DNA of 64,000 bases, from NCBI GenBank assembly GCA_029891345.1, contig CM057002.1, positions 64,684,590 to 64,748,589 of the forward strand, read 5' to 3'. Numbering within the stretch: the stretch's first letter is position 1; every line of letters starts with the position of its first letter. The translations under genes were made by a program, and so were the position numbers. Shown here one piece after another: positions 1 through 11,700 of the stretch. Under the pieces are notes generated by a model. It searched no databases. It had not been told where the DNA came from and was given only the letters and a program-made list of their open reading frames with translations. Source of the stretch: Dryococelus australis. Its lineage: Eukaryota > Arthropoda > Insecta > Phasmatodea > Phasmatidae.

Positions 1-430
1 GTTGACATGTATACGCAATCATTAATATTTTGTATGGACAGGTATGTATCACAGTTCAAGCAAAGGACGAACTCTTACACACAAATACGTATTAAGAGTT
101 TCTCTATGAAACACCAGCTTAAAACTGGCCTCTTTTGTACCGCCAGCACAACTTGAGGAGAAAATTTTCCCAGTTCCATACTCTTATATAAATAATCTCG
201 TTCCATTCCCGAACTGAGTAGGCTAAACCTTAGTTTAGGTGTCATATTCGGTTCGGACAGCATGTCGAAAAATTTTGGTTGGAAACTCGCTTGCGCATTA
301 GCACTTAGCATTCTGTAAAAACTAACTCGCATGATCGACAAGTTAGAATTGTGTGACTTATCCACCATTATATGAGCGACACTTTTACTGGTCTTTGCTA
401 TCCCACTCACCACCATCGTATTGGTTCGCA
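1..430. other. Unassigned AT-rich DNA before the first MITE
   Basis: A 118-codon open frame runs on the minus strand (75-431). Its translation has no motif, signal peptide or repeat that I recognise. Its first codons lie where the MITE-A left end begins, so it is probably a chance frame. Nothing else is visible here. Confidence 0.3.
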
Positions 431-432
431 TA

Positions 433-662
433 GACCGTTCAGGGTAATGTGAGCACTTTTTGAAACTTCTTCATCAGACATAATAAACAATCAAAACATT
501 TCATTGTGGCATCGGACATTTGGTTTAGGGTGTGGTGACTGTATACACTGTGTTTATTACTCACATGGCAGGGTTTACATTAACAAATGGTGCAATTATA
601 TAAATTGGTTGAAAGTAAAATTAACTAAAGCTTCAAAAGTGCTCACTTTACTGTGAACGGCC
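433..662. mobile_element. MITE-A copy 1 (short TIR element)
   Basis: A 230-bp element. Its left end reads GACCGTTCAGGGTAATGTGA and its right end is the inverted counterpart (ACTTTACTGTGAACGGCC), giving about 30 bp of imperfect terminal inverted repeat that includes the GAGCACTTTTGAA segment. TA dinucleotides flank both ends (431-432 and 663-664) and fit a TA target duplication. The interior has no coding potential. It shares the internal motif TACACTGTGTTT...ACATGGCA with the copy at 56905-57137, which shows these are two insertions of one family. The superfamily is not certain. Confidence 0.8.
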
Positions 663-813
663 TATAGCATATTATAGTAGGTTACTCCGCTCAGTAATGT
701 ATATTACTGTCGGGCTGTTGGCCAATGTAGTGCCAAGTTGGTAGTCTCGCAATCAAATATCATTCCACATGTACCAGGAATTAGAATCAATAGTATTCAC
801 TCCAGTTGTTATA

Positions 814-1229
814 GGCTGTTCACGGTAAAATGAGCACTTTTGAAAGCCCTACTTCAGATATATTTGCATGCACGTTGTGTATTATCCTGCCTTATGTAAA
901 ATTAACACTGTCATGAGCCTCACCACTTTATTCGTTCGTCAAGGGAAACTTTGGAATTATTATAAAACTAAGTATTTCACAAATATGCTCTTTTTTACAC
1001 CTCGATGCATAAAAAATATGTACAAGGCGAAATAAAGTTGTTAAGTTATTACAAATGGTTAACTAACAATTTCAATATGATGTTTAGATATGGAACTATT
1101 TCCCATCCATCGTTACCAACTTTACTGGGTGAATATCACACAGTACGCCCATTAAAATACATGCACGCAGGGGCAGTGACTTTTTCCAAAGGTTGAGTTC
1201 AAAAGTGCTCACTTCATCGTGAAAATCCT
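814..1229. mobile_element. MITE-A copy 2
   Basis: The left end is GGCTGTTCACGGTAAAATGA followed by GCACTTTTGAAAG. The right end (1199-1229) is an eroded inverted copy, TTCAAAAGTGCTCACTTCAT followed by CGTGAAAATCC. At about 416 bp it is longer than copy 1, so the family has at least two size classes. A 63-codon open frame inside (1005-1196) has no recognisable product. TA flanks the left end (812-813). Confidence 0.7.
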
Positions 1230-1479
1230 TCATAAAAGTTAATGATTTTTATTCACGATATTTAGTGTTGTGCTGTAGAGTTTTTAATATCCTGCCAAGC
1301 GTTAACGAACCAGTGTAACTACATCCATGCGAATTTTGCTTTCAGTGGCAAAGAAATGTTGGTGTAAAGTGTAGACTGATTCACACTTTTGCATGGCAGT
1401 GTTAAAGATGCCCTCCCACAAAGGCATGCGTACTAACTATGGCCATGGTGATCCAGACACACTAGTTAAATTAATTGTG

Positions 1480-1873
1480 AATGTTCATCTCGCGGTGTCT
1501 TCGCGCGTTTTAAATTAAACACGACGTATTTAGTTGTTTCCTAAATACGTCGTGTAGCACAAGCGTTTCGTACCTACTTGTGTTAACACAAAAAAAAACA
1601 TTTTTTTTGTTTATCTGTACATTATTATATTTCATTTTCAATTAATGAAAATAAAAACCTTTAAAAATTATGTTTGTTGGTAATTCTTAGTAAGGAATAG
1701 TCCTTATGCAAAATATATTATTAAAATGAGCCCGTAATTATACGATGCATTGCCCGTTTGGTGTAATTTTGTAAACTCGGTTAAGCTTTGTTTGCACGAT
1801 GTGGAGGAAAGTCATGGAGTTAGAACTTTATCGTGGCTTCAGAAAAGTTTTAAGTAACCGTGAATTGATTATA
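1480..1873 (+). mobile_element. MITE-B copy 1 with perfect hairpin
   Basis: A non-coding element of about 394 bp. The right end (1854-1873), read inverted, is TATAATCAATTCACGGTTAC. The left end is eroded (TTCATCTCGCGGTGTCTTCG). Near the left end lies a perfect hairpin: a 15-bp stem at 1519-1533 and 1541-1555 (ACACGACGTATTTAG / CTAAATACGTCGTGT) around a 7-nt loop. A conserved block follows (TAGCACAAGCGTTT). The distal half (GTTTGGTGTAATTTTGTAAA, 1757-1776) is shared with the copies at 7871-8275 and 18319-18742. Confidence 0.7.
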
Positions 1874-3349
1874 TTGCTTGTTCTCAATACAAATTTCCGT
1901 GACTTTGAGCAACTTTCACTGTTTCAGCTGCAGAGCAATTGGTTTTAATGTTGAACTCGGTAGGTGTTGAAAATATTCCTATGCACCTGGATCTGTTTCG
2001 GCGTATCGAGATACAGACCCGCGCACTTGTAACCACGGCACATCTTCACGCGAGGATCTGAAACGACGTGAAGGGTTTCCTGTTATATATCCATTGCAAT
2101 CATGGGACTGGGAGAGGGGTGACTCTATTATTTTATAGTGCGAAGTCTGTAGCAATGTTCAGTACACGTCCCTGTATTAGGTTTGCGTGTTCGGGTCAGT
2201 CAATTTTGTGACAATGTCCTGTGACAAGGCAGTTCTTAGCTACACTGTTAAACATTTTCTGGTAAAATTTCTAAACTGTAATGGATGTTTTTAACCTATA
2301 CACTGTGTGGAAATAATACCCTACATCAAGCTGCAAATATAGGAATGTTTAGCGTCATTACTATACACATTTGTGAACTTTCCCACGCTTTTGACTGTTA
2401 CCTGGGCAAATGTTGGAACGCTTCAATGAATGTATGGGGCAAAAAAATTATCATTCCCGCTTTTTTCTCTAAGCGTATAAACTGGTATGGTAAATTTTCG
2501 AATAATTTATTTTAGTGTATGCTGGAGAGATCGGAAATAGTTGATATAATGCGCGTGGCCCCTTCAAAGTAGTCTCCGTACCTAGTCTCAAGTGTATTTT
2601 CTTTGCATATATCAGTACAAACGACACACCTACAGAGGTCTGTTGAAAAAAAATAGACGTATTTCAAACACGCCAGAACGCAGTTCAAACTCCGCGTACA
2701 TAGTCCTTTTTAACTAGCCATTGTTCCCGAATAATTAATTCCTGTGGAAAATCTGAAACCTGCCTTTTCTGCTCTTTTTTAAATCAATGCTTTATATTAC
2801 GTGGCAGTGAGTAATTGTTCACAAAAGGATGTTTTTTTTTTTTTTTTTAGAAAATAAACACGAAAATAATTGTGTGTGATATTTGACATTTATCGAAAAC
2901 TCATAATAAAACCACAGTGCCAACAGGTCAGTAACAAACATGATGATTTTGCTTTGGACAATGCAATTCCTTTGTCGCAAGCGAAATGATTACTGATTAG
3001 CGTGTATACGATGTCAAACGTAAATTACCAGCACCAAAGTTAAATCACGTCAACTGGTCAAGAGTTGAAATTAATTGGCACAATTCTTTTATAGCCTTCG
3101 GCATTATACAAGCGATTCTAATTCAGAATACGCCAGTTAACAGTGCAAAGAGAACCACACAATCTGTCACCTTGGGTTTGCATCCCCGTGACATAGTTCA
3201 TGATCCGTAGCATACAAGTGAGATTGATTGATATAGAATGCTTATGGAAGTTAATTTTAAAAATATCAATTTGGTACGTCATAGAGTCATCTGCTTAAAA
3301 ATATGTTGAGCTGTTGAATGATTCCTGAAATAATTTGTTCATAAATGTA
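1874..3349. other. Unassigned AT-rich DNA
   Basis: Contains an 18-T tract near 2831 and several open frames under 80 codons. The longest (2285-2515, plus) has no recognisable motif. I see no RNA gene, clear repeat or splice-compatible coding exon. Confidence 0.4.
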
Positions 3350-3500
3350 GAACAATAAATTCGCAGTTTCTCTACACTATTTTAATCAAACCTTAAAAAA
3401 TAACCCAGTGCATAATTAGTTTGGTCCTTTCCTAATTATTTCGTGTATCACAAGCATTTTGTATTTGTGTTAATATTAAAAGTTATTTTTGTTTAAAATG
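3350..3500 (+). mobile_element. MITE-B copy 2, truncated
   Basis: Aligns with the left third of MITE-B: TTCGCAGTTTCTCTACACT and TTTAATCAAACCTTA, then a hairpin with an 8-bp stem (3412-3419 ATAATTAG, 3432-3439 CTAATTAT) and the conserved GTATCACAAGCATTTTGTA block. The distal half is missing or too diverged to follow. The stem sequence differs from copy 1 while pairing is kept. Confidence 0.55.
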
Positions 3501-3627
3501 AACATTTGCGTACATTTTCGTACAAACAATAATAAATAGTATAATATACCTTACTTAAAGGAAAGAGCACAGCCCACTTGCGCCATGTACCGTCATTCCA
3601 GTCCGTCGGTGGCCATATTGTATATGG

Positions 3628-3702
3628 TTGACATTGACCTTGACTAACGAGCTTGACCTTGACCCCATGCCTATGACATTGAATGACCTTGCAACCAAAA
3701 GT
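3628..3702 (-). repeat. Fragment related to the 118-bp AAGGTCA repeat
   Basis: This 75-bp stretch holds TTGACCTTGACT, CTTGACCTTGACCCCATG and TGAATGACCTTG. These are the reverse complement of the CAAGGTCATTCAAGGTCATG core found in the tandem array at 16840-17345 and at 32590-32790. Only the core is recognisable here. Confidence 0.5.
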
Positions 3703-4489
3703 ATTCTAAAAAAAAATCCCAAAATATTTATAAAAATGTGTCAAAAAATATATTTTAAAACTTTCAATTCCGTAGGTCCCGCCACCAACACACTCACCAA
3801 TATTTTAAATTAGTTATTTAATCTCGCTTTCGTTAATTAGTCGCCAGGCCTCTAGCCCCTTCCATACAACTAAGCCTCTCTTACCTCGTCCTCGTCTTCT
3901 CCTATGCTGGCCATGTTGATCCACTTCTTCTCAAACTTACCGCGCACATGTTTTAACGTTGCACACGGCACCACGACTTGAGACGGGCTGTGCATGAGAC
4001 ACTTGCAACCCTGGAGAAATATATATTTTTATATTTTTCTCATATAAAAAAATTTACACCAGAGCCACAAGTATATGATAAACTGGTGTTTCATAAGCTA
4101 GGTTATACTTTTTGAAGACACAAATTCTTCCCAAAAAATTAATTTTGTTGCAGCCACAAAAAAAAAACAATAGATAAAATTTCAGTTCAGAAAACCCTAA
4201 AGTTAAACGCAGAAAGAATCACACAAATGTGGAGAACATGTATACAAAATACAGGAAAATCATGCTAGTGCGGAGAATATATATACAACATGGAAAAAAT
4301 ATTCAAAAATCACAAACGATGAAATTCAGTAATATCACAAAAATGCATTGAACACATATACAAAAATTCAGAAATAAACCACAAAATGTAGACGACATCT
4401 ATGTAGCAGAAATCACACCAAACCAAATGCAGAGTATATCTATATACAAAATATACAAAAAAAATCATACATGACAAAATGCCGAGGAC

Positions 4490-5640
4490 ACCTAAATATT
4501 ATAATAGCCGTAGGGAAGCGTGCGTACTCCATCTTCACATATGAGTCTCTGGTTTCTGTCCATTGTAGAGCCATGTTGTTGGTACACTCCGAATACAGGA
4601 CACGCTGATGCGAGTGAATTACGTGGACCTTCACCATCATGCTCGTATAATTGTTCAAAACGTCCATGAAGTGTTCAAGTTTTATTTTATTCTATACCAG
4701 GAATTTCTGAATTTCTTTGGTACTTTTGTGACTTTACCCCACATTTGTATGTACTCAGTTTCGCCCGTAGCCTCACGAATTCGGTCATGATCGACCCATC
4801 GCACTCGTTCTTGAACATGCCCAGTATCTTCTTATTGGTGGGCGAAATGCGGTTGTGGTTCGTGAGATAGCCGCTTGTGTAAAAGTCTGCAAAAAACTTT
4901 GCATCTGAAACCATGTCCTCGTAGAAGTCATATGTTCTAATCTCGAGCAGAAACGAGCCCATATCTGTATACAGGAGCTCGATGAATTTTCCATATCGAG
5001 CCTTCATTACGTCACAGTAGAACCTGTACGTGAGCGTTTTGGACATGTCGAGCAGCGCAAATCCTGCGTAAACAGGCTTGTCGAAAAGTATGGCTTCGTG
5101 TGGCAGTCAAATCAGTGTAAGATTTTCTTCGTTAGTTGTCCTGTCCAGAAATGTCAGTTTTGCCACCAATTTTTTGTCGTTTTTCATTGCACAGCAATTC
5201 CATCTCTTGTAGTTTTTAATTTTTTCTCCAATAATTTTCCAAACGTTGTGTTGTTTGCTTATTTAAAAAATTCTTTCTCGAAATCGTTGGTGGTCGCATG
5301 TCGCATTGCAGTAGGTATTTTAAGGCCTTAGCCACGCAGTCTGTTCGAACTGTCGCATGCGGTGAATTTTGACGAGCTACAATCCATCTTCCATAGCCTG
5401 CTTGAGGTTACTGTAAAGGACGATGTAGTGGCTCATGTTTTCCAGCGTCGTCATAACCTTTAGCTCTTTTAAGCCCGGCAGGCACTGGCTCTGGCAGATA
5501 TAAATGCTAAATCGCGGTGTTCCTCGTGCAGGGCAACAGGATACTCAACATCCACCTTAAAGATGTAATCGGTCGTCCCATCTTCATCGACGTTCACATC
5601 CGGCCCACTTAATGCATCTAAAACACGCGTCATTGTGACT
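4490..5640 (-). pseudogene. Polinton/Maverick-type family B DNA polymerase relic
   Basis: Protein-primed family B DNA polymerases replicate Polinton/Maverick elements and their virus-like relatives. Read on the minus strand, this region carries the C-terminal half of such an enzyme in order. First is a segment with DYIFKVDVEYP (near 5550), then SHYIVLYSNLKQA (near 5420), then NDFEKEFFK followed by NNTTFGK (near 5240-5290, the conserved asparagine/FGK motif of the palm). FDKPVYAGFALLDMSKTL follows (near 5040-5080), then the motif C region, then a TEFVRLRAKL block (near 4760) and an ICEDGV-type tail (near 4530). Motif C reads YTDMGS where the family has two catalytic aspartates in DTDS, so one aspartate is lost. 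In-frame stops (for example near 5105 and 5250) and at least three frame changes mark it as dead. The longest intact frame is 4687-5046. No Polinton integrase, ATPase, protease or capsid gene lies nearby, so this is an isolated fragment. An adintovirus-like origin is equally possible. Confidence 0.8.
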
Positions 5641-6613
5641 CAGCAGGCTGCTGGTCGCCGAAAACACGCCATGTAATTCGCTATGACGATGTATGTTCAC
5701 AGGAAATTGTTTCCAAAACCAAGTTAACACTGCTAATACAAAACTATGCACTCTTTGCCTGTAACAGTAAAAAGGGAATAATTGGCAGAATTTCACTTTT
5801 CCGTCCGGTCTTGGTTGTGATCAACATCTTAGTGTTGTAGAATGATGGTTACAAGTGTTACAATCAGGTTTCACCTGATGTGAACTGTTATACTGTTACT
5901 GTTTGTACTTTTAGATATAAGTAGTGTATAGGTAATAATAATATGTATAATGTATGGTGTTGTTTATTTAAACTGTATTGTAATGAGGTTTAAGTTATGT
6001 GGCGGGTAGAATGACTGTATATTGGTTAACTTGCCTTGATTGGGGTGGCATTTTATGTGCGGAAACAGAAAAAAAAAAACTATAGTAAGTGAGCGGTCAA
6101 GAATAAGTACTAGTCCCCATAAAAAAACTTGGAGCTCTGAAGTGATTTTCAATCGAGGTGCATCGTTGCCACAATAAGAGCGACCCATGGGAGGTGTGTT
6201 GCATGACGGAAAATGCAAATGAAAAGATCATCATGATATGTACTCGGGTGTAAATAGGTGTTGAATACAAATGCAAAGACAGGACAGAAGCAAAAAAAGG
6301 TTGTGGAGTCTATCTACACTCGCTTCAAGGTATTCCGAGACAGCCGGGAAAGGGGAAAAGGGTTCAAAATGTTTTGTTTGCAGTAGAATGTCGAACTTGG
6401 TGTCACGTTCGTGAGTCGTTGGGTTGTTTCCCGACCTATAAACATCAAATTCGGTGAATTTCAAACCAGAAAGTGGTTTTTGAATGTCGGAAATTATTGG
6501 CGACTCAGGAATTTTCACACAAGGTACACATGCCTTTTTTTTGTGTGTGTGTGTTGCAGCTAGCGCTGGCGTTCTACTGCGCAGCTGTTCTTACGCCTTG
6601 GGAAGAGTCGTAC
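5641..6613. other. Unassigned DNA downstream of the polymerase relic
   Basis: AT-rich DNA with three short minus-strand frames (5584-5796, 5964-6218, 6231-6518) that have no recognised motif. The part adjoining 5640 may be further decayed polymerase, but I cannot align it. Confidence 0.3.
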
Positions 6614-7221
6614 CTAAGGATGTTGCCATACCATGAAAGTATAAAGAATCGATACTGGGATCGAAAGAGGAATCGAAATAATGGTGTCGATACTCATTTC
6701 GATACCGGTATCACAAGAAAAGTTAGTATCGATACTGGTATATCAGCACCTATAATTTTTTTTAACTTATTTTGTCTGTCTTCTGTTATTCATAAAATAG
6801 CTGTATATTTATACATGCTTGTTCATATTTTTAATAATCCAACACCTAGAGCGTTCTCTCATTTCGAGGTCTCCACAGAATTGGTATTTTTCATCATATC
6901 CGTTGGTTGCTTTGACAAATACAAAGCGTAGCACTTATTACTATTAGTTATAATCGGGCATTGTTCTAATTATAGAATAAGTAAAATACTGATGTGTAGT
7001 GCTGTTCAAATTATTCTTTTACTAAGGAAAACATATCTTTATATTTTTGGGGCACATTGATTGAAAGGGTCCAAAATTAACAGCTAGAAGTGATTGCTAA
7101 AAACTAAGTATCGACATGGAATGATTTACTATCGAATTAAAAGTATCTATTCCAAAAGACCCGGTATCGAAAGTAAAGTATCGCCACCAGTATCATATCA
7201 GTAATATCGTAACTTCCCTAG
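6614..7221. mobile_element. hAT-like non-autonomous element with TATCGATA-type subterminal motifs
   Basis: A 608-bp stretch bounded by imperfect inverted ends: left CTAAGGATGTTGCCATAC, and right (read inverted) CTAGGGAAGTTACGATAT, with 13 of 18 positions matching. Both ends are dense in ATCGATAC, CGATACCGGTATC, GTATCGATACT and GGTATCGAAAG motifs (6645-6745 and 7105-7200), while the middle has almost none. That distribution is typical of transposase-binding subterminal repeats. No convincing 8-bp target duplication was found, so the hAT assignment is inferred from TIR style only. The interior is AT-rich and non-coding. Confidence 0.5.
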
Positions 7222-7870
7222 TGCCAGAGAGGGACAGGGGCAGACAGACAAGCAACGAGTGAGGTTCGACATCGCCAGTGCCAGCGAGTTACCATCTGAA
7301 CAGTTCTTCAAGACTTATTGCTGGCTGCTATAAGGGAGCGGAAAATGATCAGCAATGTTACTATTGCCACTGCAGTTTATCTGTGCGAACTCCTGCTTGT
7401 AAATTGTATGTATTGTGATACACTGAATTGCCACAGGATTGCTAGTGCATAGGACTGTGGACAAAGGGGTAAACCCTTTGCTACTCACGGCAGGGATGGA
7501 ACTTAATAATTAGTAACATATTAGCGAATTGTTTCCTGAGAGAGGAGCTTGAAGATGAGAAGGAAAATTTTCTGCTATTATGTATTTATTCAGTAAAAGC
7601 ATGATACTCCCTAAGTAAACTTTTCGTAAGGTTCATTAAACAAATTAAATGGAAGAAAAACTTAAAACGCTGAAGGGATCGCAAAATATATGACAACATT
7701 TGACTGTGATTGGCTGATAATTTTATAGTTGGGAGGCTGGTCGTGGGTGCGATTATTACAAAATATTACAATTACAGTAATGATTAAGAGAACTACTCTA
7801 ATGAAGCCTAGCCGAAAGAGCGTCAACGAACTAAGCGAAAGTTAAACATTTAGATTGGAGCTACCGTAGA

Positions 7871-8275
7871 TATAATCCATGCAATGTTACTTCACACGTT
7901 TCTGAAGCCCTGCTAAAGTTCTTCTTCCAGTATATTCTTCCACCCCATGCAAACTAAGCTCAGTTAAGTAAAAAAATTACACCAAACGGCGACGCACTGA
8001 ATTCGTGCGCACTCAGTTGTAACAATATTTTGCATGAGAACTATTTATTACTAGGCGCTACCAAGACATTTGTTTTCTTACTATTTATCTTCATATTTAT
8101 TAAAAATTAATTTTTAACCTTCAATTTAACAAAAAATAAGATACTTTAACGTTAACAGAAGTATTAAACGCCTGTGATACATGGCATATTTAGAAAATAA
8201 CTAAACACATCATACATGGGGTGATTTTTCTAAGGTTTGATTCAAAAAGTGCGAAGAAACCGCGAATAGACTATA
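7871..8275 (-). mobile_element. MITE-B copy 3
   Basis: A 405-bp element in reverse orientation. Its ends are TATAATCCATGCAATGTTAC on the left and, read inverted on the right, TATAGTCTATTCGCGGTTTC. It carries the MITE-B hairpin (8181-8193 pairing with 8201-8213, 7-nt loop), the conserved TGATACATGG block, and the distal TTACACCAAACGGCGACGCA block. It aligns with copy 4 (18319-18742) over its whole length. Confidence 0.75.
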
Positions 8276-8539
8276 ACTACGTACAACTTATTAACCCCGA
8301 CCACTTTATTGCCCCGTATAAACAATGAGAGACTCAATGGGATTGTATTTTAGACTGGTAAACTTTACTGAGCTGCCAACCCGAGTGTATATGACCTGCT
8401 ATCTGCCGAAATGCCGAAGACTACCGAGCACTCGCGAGTTAACCCGAAGGAACTGCTCCCGCAGGCCTTGCATTGTCACAGAAGTAAACTTGTTATAATA
8501 CAGTTCCTGTTAAAACCGTAGTAATAATTTAAGTACTTG

Positions 8540-8783
8540 AAGTATAGGTAGGTGGGCTTAACGTCTCGTCGACAGCGAGGTCATTAGAGACGGTGCAAGT
8601 TGCACAGAGAAATGGGATTGCGAAGGAATTGGCCATGGCCTTTGGGACCCATCCCAGCATTCGCCTGGAGTGCTTTCTTTCGGAAAATCATGGAAAATCG
8701 AAATAAGGATGGCCGGACCAGGGAACGAACCCGGGTCTTCCCGAATGCGAGTCCAGTGAGTTACCACTACTCCACCTAGTTCG
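8540..8783 (-). mobile_element. tRNA-derived SINE
   Basis: Read on the minus strand, the head has an RNA polymerase III box A-like segment (GGTGGAGTAGTGGTAACTCA, near 8760-8778) and, about 40 nt further on, a box B-like segment GGTTCGTTCCC (8721-8732). A tRNA-unrelated body continues to about 8540 (GGTGCAAGTTGCACAG-type segment near 8590-8605 on plus). The head could fold like a tRNA, but it runs straight into the body and has no tRNA 3' end, so it is a SINE and not a tRNA gene. Confidence 0.7.
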
Positions 8784-11700
8784 AGTAAAAGTATACACCT
8801 ATGTGTATGAATTTATATCTATATTATGTGTAAAAAAAAGTCACATTTATATAAAAGTTGTATCCGACCAAATTTTACAAACTTTGGGAGGTGATTCCTT
8901 ATGCAAAGGGAGAAAGGAAATGTAATGCGATCTATGGATTACAGCGTATTTTCTGAAATATGCTGAATAATCAGGTTTTACATCGTTTTATAACATAGGT
9001 CGTATTTCGTTTCCCATCTCATCTTGCGAAAGTAATACCTCCCAAGTCCCAAAGTTTGTAAAATTTGGTCCGATAAAACCTGTATATGTACAAATACAGG
9101 CATGTCTGAAGCTTGAGACTGCTATTAATATTAACATTTCAAAATGCAACACGTTTTACCGATTTTTTTTACCAAATCCTAGAAAACATACGACACACTG
9201 AACGTGTACATCAATGAGAACGCTAGGAGCCGTAACTTTAGTCATTCGTGAGAGATGAAAACATTAATATATAATTCAATATATATGAGTGGAGAGGACA
9301 TACTATACAATATGCAATTGACAATGATTCAAGAAAGCACAATAACATTATTAATAGAAATAGAGAGTTATGTAACACGATACTAGAGGCAAGATATGAC
9401 AAGGAAGGGAGATCCAGCGGGTGGAGTCAAAAGTTGTTGGTAGCTATATACTGTTCTTGAAATTTTCTGTATAAAAAAGTTATGTTATTATTATTATTTA
9501 TTGTTATCTCTGGATCTCTCAGATGGACAAAGTTATGCATTAAGTTTTTATTACAGGACTTTAAATATTTTTTGTTTCTGAGAATGTTCTAAACCTATAG
9601 TATTTAATTTTAAATTTAAGAGATATATTTTTACACCGTAGATTAACCAAATACGGAATCGAGGGCGAATACAAGTAACTACTACTGTACACTATAATAT
9701 ATCAAATCCATATACTGGAAACGAAACTAAGGAAAATGATAGTAAGTGCTTCAATTACATAATTCTGAAGGGCAGGTTTTACAGAATATCTTCTTTCCGT
9801 ACGAAATTACAAATAACACTGTGTTGAAGTGATCGAAGCGTGGATATACCTACAATTAAGTTGAATCTTATAAATTGTAGAAATATTTTTTTAAACAGTT
9901 TAGCTACTGTTTTTGACAGCTCGAATCGCAAATGTGTGGTGAGTATTAAAAATATATATTCACAATTTTTTTCTCTTAGGATGTGTCAAATTTTAATAGC
10001 GCTGACACTCTTGGAGTAAACAAGCCTTATTTTTCCACCTAGTCATATTTTTATTAATGGCTTTATCAATTAACTGTCAATGGAGGGAGTTCGTAATAGT
10101 AAAACTACTAGTAATTTATATTCAAATTGTGGTAATAACATTTGTCGAGAATAATATTTGTAATTATTTAAAATGCCCTTGACATACATCACCGATAACT
10201 GAATTGTCTTGCGTCTCTCTCAACTGTATTCTATCAGCAAATTAGGACGAATGATATTATCAGTGCAATAAGGTAAAATATATGAATCGCCTAGTCAAAT
10301 ACATAGAACATACAATGAAACCAAATACATTCCACTTAATAATGACATCTTCAATAACGTTTTGGTAACTGAAGGATGATGAGCAGCGAACATATTTTTG
10401 TGAGTGACTCAGATATAAAATATTTATTGTTTTTGTATTGTTTAGAACATAGTATGGTTTTACGCTAAAACCGCTCTCGAAAAGACTCAAATCCTGAGTT
10501 ATCTTGAATTAACTATATGTGTGCTGTGATGGTATACACCACTGAGTAGAAAAAATCCAAGAACTTTAATCAAAGGAACACATTTTCACGGAATTACACA
10601 TCGTCAGTGCTCGCATTTCTATCGGCTGTGTACACAGTCATCATGGATAAAAATATATTGAAGTAGTTCACTTTTAGCAGTCATTTAGGAGCGCAAGTTG
10701 AAGGTAGTTATAATTCACATATTTGGATTTAAAATGCGTGTTCCAAGCACAAAGTATATGAAGAATTACACGTTTGTCTACATACGCCACAAAAGATGTG
10801 AAATGAAAACTGTCCGAATGTGACGATGTTTCACGACTGTCATAATTTTTTTTTTATAAAGTGCTTGAATGGCAAATTATTTTTGCTTGGCGAACGAGAA
10901 GTATTTACTTTGTAAAACAATTATATTTTTAGCAAAATGTTAGTGCTTTGTCGGATATTAAATGAAGTTCGGACGTTAACATGAGGTACGTCGGTAGGTT
11001 TATTCCGGGGACTCGATAGTGATATTTGACTAAAATTTTATGTTAAAAAAAAAAAATGTAAATTGCTACTTCATTTCCTTGAACTATTCTGTGGTATATT
11101 TGCACGTAGCTTGTGACCAAATATTTACTTTGGGTGGGAATATTTTTAGCTGGAGTTAGGTGTCGGGGAGAAATGTTTTTCCATAGCTTGATTGCAGGGA
11201 GTTGTTTGCTCTGCGAGTTGGTCGGCCGGGGGTGACCTTTCCGAGTGTTTGATGGATGAAGTTCACAGGGGTTGCGCTGTAAATTACTCGTCGCGAAGGA
11301 GCGAGTGAGTGATTGCGCTGTGCGTTAGCGATGAGGCAATCAGCGTCCGCAATACATAAAAGAATATACTAACAATACGTAAAAATATTAACTCTGAGAT
11401 TTTTTAAATAATGCTACTCGACATGTAATTAATGTAATTTCACCAAAATTCACAATATAGAAATACTTTAAACATTGATTTTAAATGTGCAATTCTCCAA
11501 AAGGACCTCAGAACGAGAGCATTCTGCATTACGAATTTATTTTGTGAGTTTGTGTAACGGAGGGAGTGAAAATCCGATGTGGAAATATCGACCATCCAAA
11601 AGGGTAGAGCTCTGTGGTGAGAGAGAATACCTTCATCTCCGTGGATATAAGGCCATTTATCCATGTGAAATAACATCGATAATTGAAAGCATATTTTATT

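Noticed and set aside
6473-6931. 152-codon plus-strand open frame
   Set aside because: Runs across the border and interior of a non-coding hAT-like element and has no motif.
8720-8783. tRNA gene (minus strand)
   Set aside because: Box A/B-like elements are present, but the tRNA-like part runs straight into a SINE body and lacks a proper acceptor stem. The same applies to 31271-31335.
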